Below, in pieces: positions 35,535-49,448 of a stretch of DNA of 64,000 bases (positions within the stretch are counted from its first letter, which is position 1; every line of letters begins with the position of its first letter). Location of the stretch: NCBI GenBank assembly GCA_004352715.1, contig SCFE01000027.1, positions 2,273,447 through 2,337,446 of the forward strand, given 5' to 3'. This DNA comes from Hofstenia miamia (lineage: Eukaryota > Xenacoelomorpha > Acoela). The notes under the pieces were generated by a model that saw nothing but the letters and a program-made list of their open reading frames with translations, did not search any database and was not told where the DNA came from. A program made the position numbers and the translations under genes.

Positions 35535-38520
35535 ACTTTATATTATTAAATAATAAAGTAGGTATATAGACTATTACAGCGATTGCAGGTTGAGATCAAA
35601 ACGTATATGTTTTAAAGGGGAATTTCAGCCTAATTGAGACTTCATTTAAGGTATTTTGATTCTATTGTATTCAGAAATATTGTTACAAATACATATATAG
35701 TTTTCATTTTGACACAACAGTCAAGGCAAAGTATTCTCTTATCAATTAATTAAACTATACTAGGTGAGGCGGAAGTGTTAGGGTGGGCTTAATGCCGAGA
35801 ATATTATGAAGTCAGGGAAGTCCGCTGGATCTGTATTCGGTTGAAGCCATTGAACTTTTTAAGCGTGCTTACAATTCGAAATGTTTTTAATTTATTTGAA
35901 TTTGTAATTTAAGCTTTAAAACAATGTTTATTTTGTAAATTGATTTTTTTGTAATAATGGCAATGCGTTCAATTTTTTTTATTTAGTACTAAATATATTA
36001 CTTGTTGCAAAAATAATGCTTAGCAATTAAAATGTTAAGGCCGGAATGGTTTAGGGCTCAAAATTCTCTGCATCAAACTAAATAAAGAATACAGAATGAG
36101 CAAGAATGAAAGTTGAAGTTGTAAGCACTGTATACGAACACGAGCATACGTAAAAGAAGGAAATTTAAAAATGATTCGGTCTCAAAAACTAAATTGAGTA
36201 GGTTTCTATAAAATATTTCTAAGCACTCATAACTCACTAAATAATTTAGATATCTCAATTCTGAAATCAGTGTATTTGAAGTTAAAATTAAACTCTGCTT
36301 AGATTTCAAAGGCAATGGGGTTTTTACCACGTAATAATTCTCGATATATACATTCGTTAAAACTTAGAATAACATAAATTGTACATTTAGTATTCTACAA
36401 AAATATGTAAAAATATTTAAATTAACAGATAATTGCCATTATAATAAAAATAACTTCTAAGAAGAAGTTTTATATTCACAAGAATTCGTGAAGTTTTATA
36501 GCGCAGCTTGTAGTTTTAAAAATCTGCAGGACTCGTGTTTGATTCACTCTTTTAATTATGTAGAAGTAAATAGGAATTCGCATGTATTTAAGAATATTAG
36601 ATAAAATAACAAATCTGAAGGCATTTCTAGCTTAACAGAATTGCTTAAAATAGAACTTCTTAAGAGATTTAATAACTAAAGTTTATAAACTTTGTCATTG
36701 TTTATTTCAATAACTGTCACCTCTTAATGTAATTACTCCAAGGAAATGTCTTAAGCTTGACAATTGTAAGGCGAGTGCTTTACCTGTTATTTTGAATAGA
36801 TTATGAAAATTACATAATACATTACCGTAATCCATTTTTGCAATAATATTGATTGACAAAATTCTGCAAAGCGTTGTTTAATTGGAATTTTGTTATGAGA
36901 TCTAATGGTAATTAATATAACTTTAGCAATAAAAATTTTAAACATAGTTTACATGGAAAATTAAAATTTAAAATGTCACTGATGAACTAGAATTAGTACT
37001 TGGAAACCATAATAATTGTCTACCAAAAAATTGTCTTGCTTCCGAGAATTCGAATGAAATCATTAAGAAGCCATTAAGTATCATTAATTTTTATTTTTAC
37101 ATTATATTCATAATAAAATATTCTTAAATTTATTTTAAAAATTTTTTCTAAATTCCCACAAATTTGTAGCTTTTTATAAATATCCTTGCATACCCGTCGA
37201 AGCGTCTGATTAATGACATTGTAGATTAATTGTATTGATTAACTTTATTAGAAATAATATTTTTGTAATTTAGGAATTACATTTATTTTAAACCTTTTTA
37301 ACTCTTTAAGAGATATCTATGATTTAAAAAACACTTAGTGACAAACAATAATATATCAATAAAGAGTAAATTAAGTCAGAGATTTTTTTTCAAATATATC
37401 TACGCAATACAAAGAAATATTGTAACCATCCTAGTGTACCCATATGGATAAAATCGGTTTTGTCCTCATTGTTAATGATTTTCTCCATGACTATATAGAA
37501 ACATGTACAATCTTGGATTTGTCACATCTACGGTTAAATGAAGAAAATATGGGCTAAAGATATTCCTGTCTCAGAAATACGTGAAACTCTTAACTATTTT
37601 TAAAGAAATAATTTATTGTTTTCAAAAAAAACTTTCAAATAATTCATACAATTAATACCCAGACGAAAAGTCGGTCTAAAGAGGATGAGAGGAAAATTCA
37701 CCTCAGCTATTCTGACTACCAAACTCAAAAGAAACCATCAGAAATTGCACACTTAGAAGAATAATTTATATAATGATAGCAAACATGACTAAAAATATTT
37801 CGGAGATATGCTTCTCTACATATTTTAAAGAGATTATTACTTTCTTACAGAACAAAGAGCTGCAAGTTTTCAATGGTGTGCGCTTTAAAGCATTAATCAA
37901 AATGGTTTGAAAGGGAAATTATAATTTATATCATCAAATTCAATGGAGATAAATGATATTGGAAAACGCATTGTGCGCATTTCAACCCTAAGTGAGAAAA
38001 AAGGTAGGAATAGTTTCAGTCAAAAGGAATGAATAAGTAGTGAACCATACGTATGCTCGACAAATAGTGGAAATAAAATTTTAATAACCAATTACAAAAT
38101 ATACAAAGCATATCAAATATTTAAAACGAACGCTAGACATAATATTCTTACACATATTTTATATAGTGTTATTATTTCCACTGCTGTACTGTATCTTTAT
38201 GTGTTCTAACCAATTAATATCAAAATTCTCAAATGCAAAGTTTCTAATAGCAAAGCTTAGCTAAATGAACTGCACATGGATTTCCATACCATTGCCAATC
38301 TGTGAATTGCACTTTCAAAATTGACTAAACGTCTATAAATCAAAATGATATACAAAAATATAACATAGGGCTACACCTTGGCACCAGTGGTACAGTGCTA
38401 AAATTTTAACAGATACAGTATGCTCTTAAAGAGACAAGCCATCTAGCAAGTGGACAGTAACTGGCTTTTTTAACAGTCAGTCTTTCTGTATTTTTCACTT
38501 TCGTCGTTAATATTATAAAA
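35535..38520. other. gene-free AT-rich spacer
   Basis: No coding family, RNA gene or clear repeat seen on either strand. Confidence 0.55.
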
Positions 38521-38522
38521 GA

Positions 38523-38572
38523 ATGTGCATCGAGGAATACAAAAATATTTTCGTATTCCTCGATGTGCACAT
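38523..38572. repeat. hairpin-forming inverted repeat
   Basis: Arms TGCATCGAGGAATAC (38527-38540) and GTATTCCTCGATG (38553-38565) continue outward as TGTG/CACA with a 2-base bulge; loop of 12 bases. About 17-19 bp paired. No obvious transposon ends outside it. It could be a small foldback or a hairpin RNA. Confidence 0.75.
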
Positions 38573-38599
38573 TATTAACACTAATATTTTTTAGTATTA

Positions 38600-40270
38600 A
38601 TGAGATTGATGTTAAGCACGTGCGGACAGAGATTTGCATGTGGGGAAAATTTAAGCCCAAGCTCAGCTAGACCTACGAATCATACAGTGATGCCCCTTTT
38701 TTCAAATATATATTTATTTTGTCAGATGCCCCACATTTCGGATAAAATGCTGGGTACAGAAAATCGGCTTAATGGCCGAGAGGTGTGACAATTATCTGAA
38801 GAGAATATTTTCAAAATAATTGAGTGAACAAAATCTTTCGATTAAAGATTTCTCAACAGCTGCAAAGTGAAATCAATTCAAAGAAGCTAATTTGGAGTGA
38901 CCTCGAAAATATTTTATGAGAAAGGCTATTTCTATTCTTATTTATATCATTAAAGAAATTCTGATTCACATGTTTCTGGGCTCACCGTTTTCTAATAGTT
39001 TTTGTCTTAAAACTAAAATTTGAAACCTACCGAAAGATTAATAGTGACTTACCGCGCGTATTCAGTGAGATGATAGATTTGCAGAATACAAATAACAAAA
39101 GTATTTAGTTTTAAACCAGGTTGAATTTCCTGCGATGTTTACCTCATTTTCATTCGATTCCTTCCCTTGTCACGTAAGCCATTTGTATGTCCTATGGCTG
39201 TTATGGTGAAATATGTTTCAAAAAAGCAATGTTAACGTAAGTCTGAATCTTTTTTAACCTGTCGATATGGAACCGAAATCTAATTTTTTTATTGCCGCAA
39301 TTTTGGATGAGCATCATGTATTAACGTAAGAAATTTTCTTGATAAATTCACAGGCGCTTTACATTGTGCAACGAATTATTTTTTTTTTCAAATATACATT
39401 CTGCAAAAGTTAATGATTTCGTATTTATTTTTTCACGTGAAGCCAATCTAATCTTTATAAAATAACATTTTCTTAAATGTTATGGAAAAACGAACACATT
39501 TCTGTCTCCATGATAATGTAAATATGGTCTTAAATTTTTTCAGAAAATTTTAGAATAATTTAGACAGAACACACACGCTATATATTTGTAAACTCAAAAA
39601 ATTTTGCTAGCTGTTCATTTTTTATGAAATTGGATTATATTTAGGTCTTCATTGACCATGTAAAGTTAAAGTGTTATTTGACTGAATTATAGCTTAAATC
39701 GCGCTCTAACTAAAAATATATAATGAATGGTTGGCACTATATTATAATTACTACTCAATTTATTCTTTATTAGGTCTATTTTTAAACTTAACGTATTTTG
39801 AAAAGGAAATCAACTTCATTCTGTCATGAAATTATGATAGTGATGAAATTAAATGCATATTTTACAAACTATATAAATAATTGTTTTCATCATAACAAGT
39901 TCTTGTTGATTGCGCAAAAATTTACACAAGTGGAAATGAGCTTACAAATTTCTAAGAATTTATCAATTGTATAGGATGTCTAGGATTTTATGTCAAAAAC
40001 AAAATCCATGTATATGAACTTTTTCAAATTCCTCGTACTTCTCGAATGAGGGAGATGTATATGTTTCATTTCAGCTTTGTGGTTAAAACTGATTATGAAC
40101 TTTATTTCCATATTTAAAAAAACCCAACCATTTTTTACGTATTGAGTATCAATAAAGCAAAATAACAAATCCTTGACTGAGATAATCTCATTATCATGAA
40201 TAATTCAAATTTAAGGGAATGGATATAAATACAATGATCAGAAAATCTATGCGTCAAACACATCACCATC
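38600..40270. other. gene-free AT-rich spacer
   Basis: Only short frames without family features. Confidence 0.5.
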
Positions 40271-40279
40271 CATTTCATG

Positions 40280-40660
40280 ACATATGTGGCATCTTCTGAA
40301 GAATGATTGTGGGCTTTCTTTCACAGTAGTTGTGAAGGCATTATGAGATCATGTATGTCATCAAAGTTTCGACCATGTATTCTGCACTTGAAGTAGCCAC
40401 AGAAAGCAAAATTGACTAGTGAAAGATCGAGTAAATACGCTGACCAAGCAAATTCCCATCCTAGTGAAATTACAAGTCCAGGAAACTTCAATTTGAGAAG
40501 CTAGAAATTTTGATGCACAGTATGTGGCCTCACTTCATCTTGCTGAAATATTGTTGATGACCATTTTCACCTTGTTAGAGTAGAGGAATTACATAAGCAG
40601 TCAACATTCATGATCGTGGTTGGTGTGAAACCATTTGATATTATTGTCTTTAAATATATA
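40280..40660 (-). pseudogene. mariner-type transposase C-terminal remnant
   Basis: The minus strand around 40470-40390 reads ISLGWEFAWSAYLLDLSLVN followed by FAFCGYFK, a decayed version of the 'WPARSPDLTPLDFFLWGYLK' catalytic block of the same transposase family as at 34500-35357. Aromatic and Gly/Lys positions are kept; the catalytic Asp is Asn. Nothing upstream is readable. Confidence 0.5.
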
Positions 40661-40679
40661 AATTGTTCATAATCAGTTG

Positions 40680-43600
40680 AAACCACAAAGCTGAAATGAA
40701 AAAGTAAATCCCCTCATTCAAAACTAGGAGGAATTCGAAAATGTTGATATAAAGTGATTTTTTAGAAGCTACAGGTATGTTGTTTTTGCCACAAAATCCT
40801 GGAGACCCCTTACTATAACCAATATCAATTCATGCAATCAGTTCTTATAGTCATCAAGCATAATTACATTATATTTGTAGTTGGCCGTTTTCAACACTGC
40901 ATGACCTATGTTCATTGAACAAAATTTTAAAAATTACGTAGTCCATTTCATCGCTTCACGGAAAACTATAATTTATATTTCCTTGAACTATCAAAGCATA
41001 TGATATTTGGCGATGTTCTAATAATTTTGCTATGAATTAAAATTCAAACTTTGTATATGGATTAGATGAAAAATAATTTTTATAATAATGAATTATTTCA
41101 AATATTCCACTTAACAAAAATTTTGTTTTTTGTTTCCAGTGTATGCTATGTACATATACAAGCTCAAGAAATTTCTAAGTAGTTTAGGAATATATTCTTA
41201 GGTTGACTAACATCCACTATACACATTTACAAGGAATTATTTTTCAAGTCTAGTAGAACATTTGAAAACTGTGAGGCACTGGCAAATCTATTGGTGAACA
41301 TGAGGTTCAACTCAGTGCTGAAAACTTCAAGTAACGCGTATTACGGTAGTTGAAGTTGTTGAAAAGATTAACCATTTTTCTTTGAAAATTTCGAATCCTT
41401 AAAAAATTTTTATATTCTCTCTATACCTAATGTTTTTATATAGTTTTGAGCCCACGGAAGCAACAATGAGCTTTGAGTATTTCTTGATATATGTAAAGAT
41501 ATCCCAAACCTATTGACGTGTTGCAATCCATGATAAATGATGTTTTCAACATGGATTTTTATATAAAAATGTTTTTTTAAATATATATTTCAGTTCTAGA
41601 CCATGAAAGTTAACTAAAATATAAGTTCACTTTGATAATTTGTGTGAATCATATTTGCTAAACCCATTGGGCGTCAATGTATAAACATTATTAGCACCAT
41701 TTGAAGATCTGTTATCGGCAGAAGAAATAAACAATTGAGTTTTAAACATAGTTATAGATTTCTTCTGTTAATTGGACGAAGCCTGTTAATAAAACGCTTC
41801 AATAAGCACGTTTACATAGCAATGTCTCAAATTCAATTTTATATCTAAGAACAGACTGTAGTTCTAGTGTTATAGATTTACAGAATCATTCCATTTATTA
41901 TCTTGGATTAAAATCAATCAAATTATGTAAATAGTGTATGATTTCACTTACCCTAATCTTATATGTGCTGAGGGATATTAAGCAGAAAATATAAAATATT
42001 TACTGGAGTTTGCTCAGAAATGCATTATTATGAATACGCTATATACTGTACATATTTTTCTTCAAGCAGTAAACGATAGGCAGGAGTGCAGGTATAGATG
42101 GGGGCAGCGAGAGTTCAGCTGCAGCTGTTGCGTTTTTTAAATGGGGCAGAATCATTTTAAGAAATGCAAGAATTGCTGCTTATGTTTCATTGAAACATTA
42201 AATTTTTATGTGCTAAGTTTCTTTATTTTTTCATATGTTTTGTTGATGCGTTATATTTTGCATGACGATTGTTTGATGTGAATGAAAATTTGATCTAATT
42301 TTAAAAATATATGGTTTTTGCCCTTTTTTAAAGACTGCCCCTGCCCACTAAGAATTCTTTAAATATAATTTAAAATACATTTCGGCGAATACTTCAGTGC
42401 ATTATGGTAATGTACATATTCAACGTATTGGCCTAAACTCACAGGCCGGATTTGTGTTAATTTGCGCCGAGTTTGGGACAACATTTTGGGCTTATGAACA
42501 TTGCCTCTGTAAATTGACTATTATTTAGTAGTCTATGCTCTGTAGTAAATTTGGTCTTGGTAATAATGATACTGATACATTGCTATTTTAGTATAATGTT
42601 TTCTGTGTTAATTTTAACTTGCAGTTTTGTGATCTTTACTGTTTTAGAATAATATTTAGATCTGGACCTTTGTGCTCATTTCACTTGTACATTGTGCAAA
42701 TGCAAACTGTTTTAAAAATATATTCAAATTTTATTTGTTTGCTTTACTCCCAATAAATAAAAACTGAATTAAAATATAAATCATTTTTTATTACATTGTT
42801 CTAAGACACATTAATAAGTATGCGATTACAATTTAAAACATAAAAATTACTGTCGCTGCATTATTCACATTGTAATATGTTTTTTCAGTGCGGAAAGAGT
42901 AAATGGAGGAGTTAAATTTATGGAGCAATCAATTGCTACAAATCAATTGCTGTCTAGAATTCGCGTTAGATTGCAAATAATCAACTTACCGCGTCGCTAA
43001 ACCACTGGCGTTTGCTCCATGCATTTAAGGGAAATTATTTCTGTGTATTGCGTCCCACCTGCAATCGGGTGCCACTGGCCAATAACAGTTTAAAACGGAA
43101 AGCGGGTTGCTAGGAATACATAGCCCATTAAACATTCATTTCTCTTTACTGCAGAGTGACTAACAAAATAAACGCTAAAAGCAGACTTTTCATCCCATTA
43201 CAACGCGCGTTTCCAATTTCCTAACAATATATACTTAAAGACGATTTTTTGCTACTGTATAAACCAGGTAAGCGCCAAGGGAAATCTTCCATAGTAATTT
43301 AAAACAAATTATTCAATTGCTCCATGCAGCGGATAAAATGCTAATATTTTTTTAACCAAACGCAATGGAATTAAAATATTTTAATAAATTTCTGAGATAT
43401 CTAAGCTAAGACCGGCACATTTTTGCCGAAAATACATATGTAAGTGTTTTCTTAGACTGTTCTTAACTGTAAATCTTAAATGGTGTAGTAACTCAGAGAT
43501 AACCATCGGAATCTACAAGAAAATTATGCAAAAAAGCTTTAATGAAGCATTTCACATTTTAATATCATTCCAGGAAATATATGACATCCTAAAAGCTTCT

Positions 43601-44150
43601 TACAAGGAGTTATTCCATCTAAGAAAAATATTAAATCATTGCTCATCGTGGATCAGAGTAAGGAAGTGCTAGGTTTTTTAATTAATTACAAATTAAAATT
43701 ATAAAGGGCATTTTAGGAAGAGATATTCCAAGCGAATATAAAAATGAGGTCTTTGTTCACCAAACTTAATGTATTATACTTCTAGTATGCATTGCATTTT
43801 TGTATAAAGAAGTCTATAATGATTCTTGGAGCTTTTAAGGAACAAGAAATGCTGCTCTCTCTTTCTCTCTCTCTCTTCGCGTGGGAAACTGAATAGTTGC
43901 AAAATATTTAACGTGTTTAATTTAAGGATTCTTTATACATAAAGAATTTACTACACATATTGCTGTTCTTCAGAACACAATTTTTGGATTGCAATCCGGC
44001 TTTTATCACACGCCCCTTTCTCCCTGTAGAAATATTTCATCATCCTCTCCTTTATATAAAGTTAGTTCTACATTTTACGACATTAATGAGCATGACAGTT
44101 TAGGATACTTCTATTAAAGACATTCTTGAACCATTGGACACAATCAATGA
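40680..44150. other. gene-free spacer with one GC-richer patch
   Basis: 42900-43120 is less AT-rich and contains two GCTCCATGCA-like words (43013 and 43319), but no coding frame or element ends were recognised. A CT-rich microsatellite lies at 43854-43876. Confidence 0.45.
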
Positions 44151-44199
44151 ACTTGCCATTCAAATTTACGGCTCAAAGAAGCAAATGTCAACGACAAAT

Positions 44200-45950
44200 A
44201 TGAATTGAATTAGAGAATCAATATCCAAGGTAATATCTAATTTAATTCGTAAATTATTTGAAACAACAAGTAGATCTTCTATAAACAATGTGCAGAAATA
44301 GAGTGATAGACATGATCATTGTAATACTAAACAATATAGTGATGTACTGAAATCATCAAATAAAAAGCTTCTTGGTAATCTATCAGAAAATCCGGTAAAT
44401 AATGTTCAAACAAGAAAATTTGATAAAGATTTTCGATCAAAATTAACAAATAGAGACCCAGGTATTATAAAATCTACTGGATAAAAATCTGGAAAAGTAA
44501 TTATTGAAATTAAAGAAAATGATTATCCCAAGCAATATTTTCAAAAGTTTCATAAATGGGATTTGATACTAAGCAAATTTCTAAGATGAAACCAAAGATG
44601 ATATTTAAAGGAATACCGGAAACAAACAATAATTTAGATAATGATCAAATAAAAAATATTTTAATCAAAACTAACGAAGCCTTATTTACAAACAAAAATG
44701 ATTTTAAAGTTTTATTTTCATTTTCACTTCCATCATCTGATTGGAATGTAGTTGTCGAGGTATCACCCAATTTAAGAAAAGCTTTGCTTCAAAATCTATA
44801 TATAATAGTAGAAAACAAGTATTGCAGAATCGAAGATTACTTGAAACCTAAACATTGCACTAAATGTCTAAATTTCGGACATTACAAAAAATTTTGTTGG
44901 CTCAGTGCAAGATGTTGATATTGTGGTTTTAGCCATGAGATCAAAGATTGCACAGCAGTAAAATCAAATCACAGCAGTAAAATCAATCCTAGTTGTCAAA
45001 ACTGTAAATTAAATCATAGTGTATTTGATGTCAATTGTCCTCTGTTTATAAAAGAAAAAACTCGATTAATTGAAAGAACTACTGGAGAACTGGTTCAACT
45101 CCAAATATTTGACTAAGAACATTATCAGAAACCAAGAGTAACAAATAACCTTGGTTGTTCACAAGGCACATTTGAGGGTCAGCGATGATCTAAGAACTGC
45201 TAATGGCAAAATTATTAAATATGCCGATGATTCCTCTTCTTTAACCAAATGCAAAATTGATCCAACAAAAAAAGAACAATTGACTTTTAACAAAGAACTT
45301 AAGCATATAGAAAATTGGACTATAAAAAATAAAATGAAGATTAAAAAAAAATAAAATAAAGCATATGTGGTTCTGCTTAAGCTATCATCCTCTGTGTAAA
45401 TGTAATTACAAATTTGTGTTTCAAAGTACCAAGCATCAGAAAGTATTAGGAATTTATTTTCAACAAAACATGCTTTTCACTGAACATTGCAACAAATTGA
45501 TAGCTTCATCCAATAAATAATTATATATTATTAAAGACTTCAAAATCTCTAACTATACTGAAAAAGAAATCAATCAGATATTTTCCTCTGTAATACTAAG
45601 CAGAATAAAGTATGGATTATCAGTGTATGGCTCTAATAAGACTTCATTGAATAAAATTCAAATATTTTTGAAAAATGTTATTCACAAAGATACATCTATA
45701 TAAAATATGACATTCACGAGCAGTTAAGAAATGAAGATCTGCGATTAGCGAAATCAACCGAAAATTCGAATTACCTAAAATCAATCATTCCATATTTAAG
45801 AATTGTTTTATCAATAGACTACTATTTAACCAAGAGTTTAACAGTATTTTTTCATCATCTAATTTCATGAATTAAATTCCAACAAAGATAAAATAACCCT
45901 ATTATGCTGCTAAGAATGGCAAAAGAATAGAGAATTTAAAAATTAATCAA
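44200..45950 (+). pseudogene. Jockey/I-like LINE remnant (zinc-knuckle ORF1 and RT)
   Basis: ORF1-like part: an open frame at 44556-44918 ends with the zinc knuckle CTKCLNFGHYKKFC (CX2CX4HX4C), an in-frame TGA follows, then a second knuckle YCGFSHEIKDC and a third, CQNCKLNHSVFDVNC, near 44995-45040. RT part: near 45205-45240 KIIKYADDSSSLTKC has the YADD catalytic motif; further on, after frame changes, a thumb region with INQIFSSVILSRIKYGLSVYG is readable near 45570-45625. Endonuclease and RT palm before YADD are missing, so this is an internally deleted copy. Confidence 0.75.
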
Positions 45951-46089
45951 TGTTAATTTACAATGTGAACACATTAGTTTGGTTAGCAATTACTATAATT
46001 AATTATGTTAATGCGATTTATTGCTTTTTGCTGATATCGTTGTTTCTTCCGTGATGTATTCCTTGGAATATATATATATATATTCCAAC

Positions 46090-46366
46090 TCCTTTAGTTT
46101 CCTCATGCGTATACAATTATAAATGTGATGAATGTGAAAGTTCATACATTGGGGAAACGAGAAGGCAATTGGAATACAGAATTTCAGAGCATATGCGAGG
46201 TCATCTTCAATCAGAAATATATTGCCATGAACATGCACCTACGAGGAAGAACTTTACTATTTTAATGAAAACCAAGCATACAAAAATTGCAGAAGCTATA
46301 TTCATAAAAGAAACTAAGGAGAATCTATTAAATAAACAATTAAGTCAAAGACTAAATATCGTATAA
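46090..46366 (+). pseudogene. Penelope-like GIY-YIG endonuclease fragment
   Basis: Open to a TAA at 46364-46366. YKCDECESSYIGETRRQLEY followed by RISEHMRGH is the Penelope-type GIY-YIG endonuclease: the CX2C pair, YIG, the Arg of 'T-x-R-x-L' and the RI-EH helix. The catalytic Glu region (KIAEAIFIKE) and the closing NLLNKQLSQRLNI also fit the family C-terminus. The RT is absent, so it is 5'-truncated, the usual state of these elements; a (TA)n tract marks the upstream edge. Domain is intact over its visible length. Confidence 0.8.
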
Positions 46367-46495
46367 GATCTACGAATTACAATTTTAAAATTATAAAATT
46401 TGTATTTACCACCATATTATTTTAGTTATTTTGTACTGACGATAAGTGGAGACACTCGAAACATGTCTACATAAAATATTTCTTGTTTTTTACAA

Positions 46496-46498
<3 letters not shown>

Positions 46499-46530
<32 letters not shown>

Positions 46531-46670
46531 NNNNNNNNNNNNNNNNNNNNNNNNNNNNNNNNNNNNNNNNNNNNNNNNNNNNNNNNNNNNNNNNNNNNNN
46601 NNNNNNNNNNNNNNNNNNNNNNNNNNNNNNNNATATATATATATATTATATATATATATATATATATAAC
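46499..46670. repeat. (TA)n microsatellite with 102-base gap
   Basis: TA tracts on both sides of N at 46531-46632. Confidence 0.95.
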
Positions 46671-46762
46671 ATTTGTTTGCAAGAGAAACAAAAAACAACA
46701 AGAAATTTTGATGTTAATATTATTTTAATTTGTCTTACATCCCTGTATTTGGTAGATGTTAT

Positions 46763-46820
46763 AATAAATTCATTATTATTCATTATTCATTAATGAATAA
46801 TGAATAATAATGAATTTATT
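46763..46820. repeat. 58-bp perfect spacer-less palindrome
   Basis: Arms of 29 bases, built on ATTCATT/AATGAAT words, meet at ATTAAT with no loop. It is followed directly by a CT-rich microsatellite (46821-46844). Confidence 0.95.
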
Positions 46821-46849
46821 ACTCTCTCTCTTTCCCTCTCTCTCTTGTT

Positions 46850-49411
46850 AATGCCCGCTATTACTTAGGAAAATGTAGTAAAAATATTAAGAAAGCATTT
46901 CAATCATAAAACTACGTATTTTACGTGCTAAAAGTAATATCATGAAGGTTTCAGACAATGTATACACAATATACCAAAATTGTTGTCCTCCTGAATGAAA
47001 ATGCGAAGACTTGGCCCTACCAGCGGCTAGGAATTTTTTGAAAAAATTAAAAATTTATTTTACCAAAATCTATAGTCCTGCATATCACATTGTTTTACAT
47101 TGAATTTGTTGTAATATAGATACTGTAAATCTAAATCATTCCAGTTTCTGCATCTGAGCTCAACTTCTCCGGCAGCACAGTGTGTTAATGAAAACCGTAC
47201 TCTTTTAAAAGTAGATGCTGTTGAAGCACTAGTGGTCTTGAAAGAAGCAAGACTTTATAAACTTAACTAAACCTTTAATCTCTACTTAGAAGTTGCATAC
47301 TTTGCATATCTGAAAAGCAGTCAAATTTATGAATAGATATTTTTAACCACTCACATTTTGTGTTCTTTTCAATTCACTTTAAGGAAGTTTTTTCATCGAA
47401 TCCCAAATATCAAATTTTGGAAACAGGTCGTAACCAGCCAAATTTTTAGAAAATAGACGGGTACACCGGGCGGTTACAACCGACCGAAAAAAAGCTTAGC
47501 TGGTTCAGTCGACTCAGCAAAATTCTTACAGGTTACAACTCTGATAATACATATATCATTGCCTTACGGAGTAGGCTAGTGCGTTTAAAGCTAAATGGCT
47601 TCAAAAATCATACAATTAATTCCCAACACATTCATGAGCCTTGAGAAAAATTAAGATAGCAAGGAACAATTTTCTTTTGCTACTCTCTGACGCTGTTGTT
47701 GCTAAATTCCTCTTAAGAACTTTTACTCGAGACTTTTTCAGTGACATGCAAACAAATACAAGAATAGTTTATAAGCTGGTGGCAACTTTAAAGACTGATC
47801 TCAACTGCATTGGTACAAATCAATATAAGATCTGTTTCAATTTTGAAAACGTTATCATGTGCAACTTGAATTTGCACCAAACTAAAAAGTTTAATTTCTT
47901 CATATTGGAAGAATTTGAGAAAATGTCGCATAAATAGAAATGCATAAGATATTCAACGCTTTCCACAAAAATCTCATACCCTATTGAAAATAAAATTCTC
48001 ATTCATCTGATCTTTAGAGCCAATTAATTATAATTTATTCAAATTTTGTGTTACACAATATATATATGTATATATATATATATATTACAATGTTATTCTC
48101 TTTTCATTTGTATATTGCAAAATTCAAGACGAGCGTCTGAAGATTGAGCCAATTTCGCATATATCTAAATGCAACTTCATGGCGATTTTACCTATTGTTT
48201 CCTGCAGATTTTTAAAATCTGTAGTGATTTCTTGAAAAAAAGAACTGATAAACTAACAAAGGAATTGAAAATCCGAAAACGCCAAGTGTCATTTAACATT
48301 TACCTGGTTCATCTATGTTTTATAATATGGCCCATTGGCAAAAATCCGTGGTCTTGCGTACTTTACAAATTGATGAGGTTTAAGCAGTCCATCCACTGAA
48401 AGAAAAATATTTGGGTTAATTGCTGCGATAATGGTTTTCAGATTTGAAACTAGGCCTAGACTCACATAGACCACGTTTTGCAACTCGGTTCAAAAAATGG
48501 GAAATTCCCGGTTTTGGGTTTGTGTGTTGGTCCAGTTTTTCATTTCATGAAAAGAAAGTTTATTAATTCCATGGAAGCAGTCAATTTGAAAGTATGTCAA
48601 ATCAAGTTCAAAGAAACTAAGGTATGCTATCTCAATGCTCGCACAAATGAGAACGAGCATAATTACCAACAATGCTTGAAAATAAAAAATGATAGCCATT
48701 GTAGATTGTGGCAAATTTTATGATGAAAACTAGTGTTTGACATTCATATCATAGAGATTCTAAAATATGCCAATGTATGCATTATCAAGAAGTTTTCAAC
48801 TGTAAACATCAATTAACATTCACTAAGGAGGAAATTGATGTATAAATATTATCGTAGATGCGTTCGTTAAGCGATTCACAAAGTAGTTATCTAAAGAACA
48901 GAATTCAATTGAACGCTCTGCCCCCAGTTGATGGAAAAGTTAATACCATTGTTCAAGATCTAGCAATTACCATATTTGAGTTAGATCTATGAAATCAAAT
49001 CAAAATAATTATAAACGATACAACATATTTTAAACCTGCAATAAACCAGATAAATCATAGATGCTAAAATCATATTTTAGTTAGAATTATATGATGACTC
49101 AATCCAAAAAAATACTTGAAAATGCAAGCTTCCCAGTTACCAAATGCAACAGAAATTGTTAGAGAAGCTGAAGGAAGTTGCTATGGAATGAAATTTGGAA
49201 ATTTTTATCTGTCCTTAGATACTATTTTCTTATTTTTAAAAGAAAATACAGAAACACATTTCAATCGAGTCTTTTTTATAAAATTCATCGAATCTTTAGT
49301 ACAAAAAAATTGGTTGAATGCAGGAAATTTTTGTGAATTTTCTTCAAAAGGCTAATATTTTACTTTTTATATGCAAAAGCTCGACAAGATAAAAAAATAT
49401 TTTCAAAAAAG

Positions 49412-49448
<37 letters not shown>

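Noticed and set aside
46426-46793. Frames across TA gaps with YIYIYI repeats
   Set aside because: Translations of TA microsatellites and N runs only.
47641-49355. Three 79-98 codon frames
   Set aside because: No homology pattern, no supporting splice sites; lengths expected by chance.
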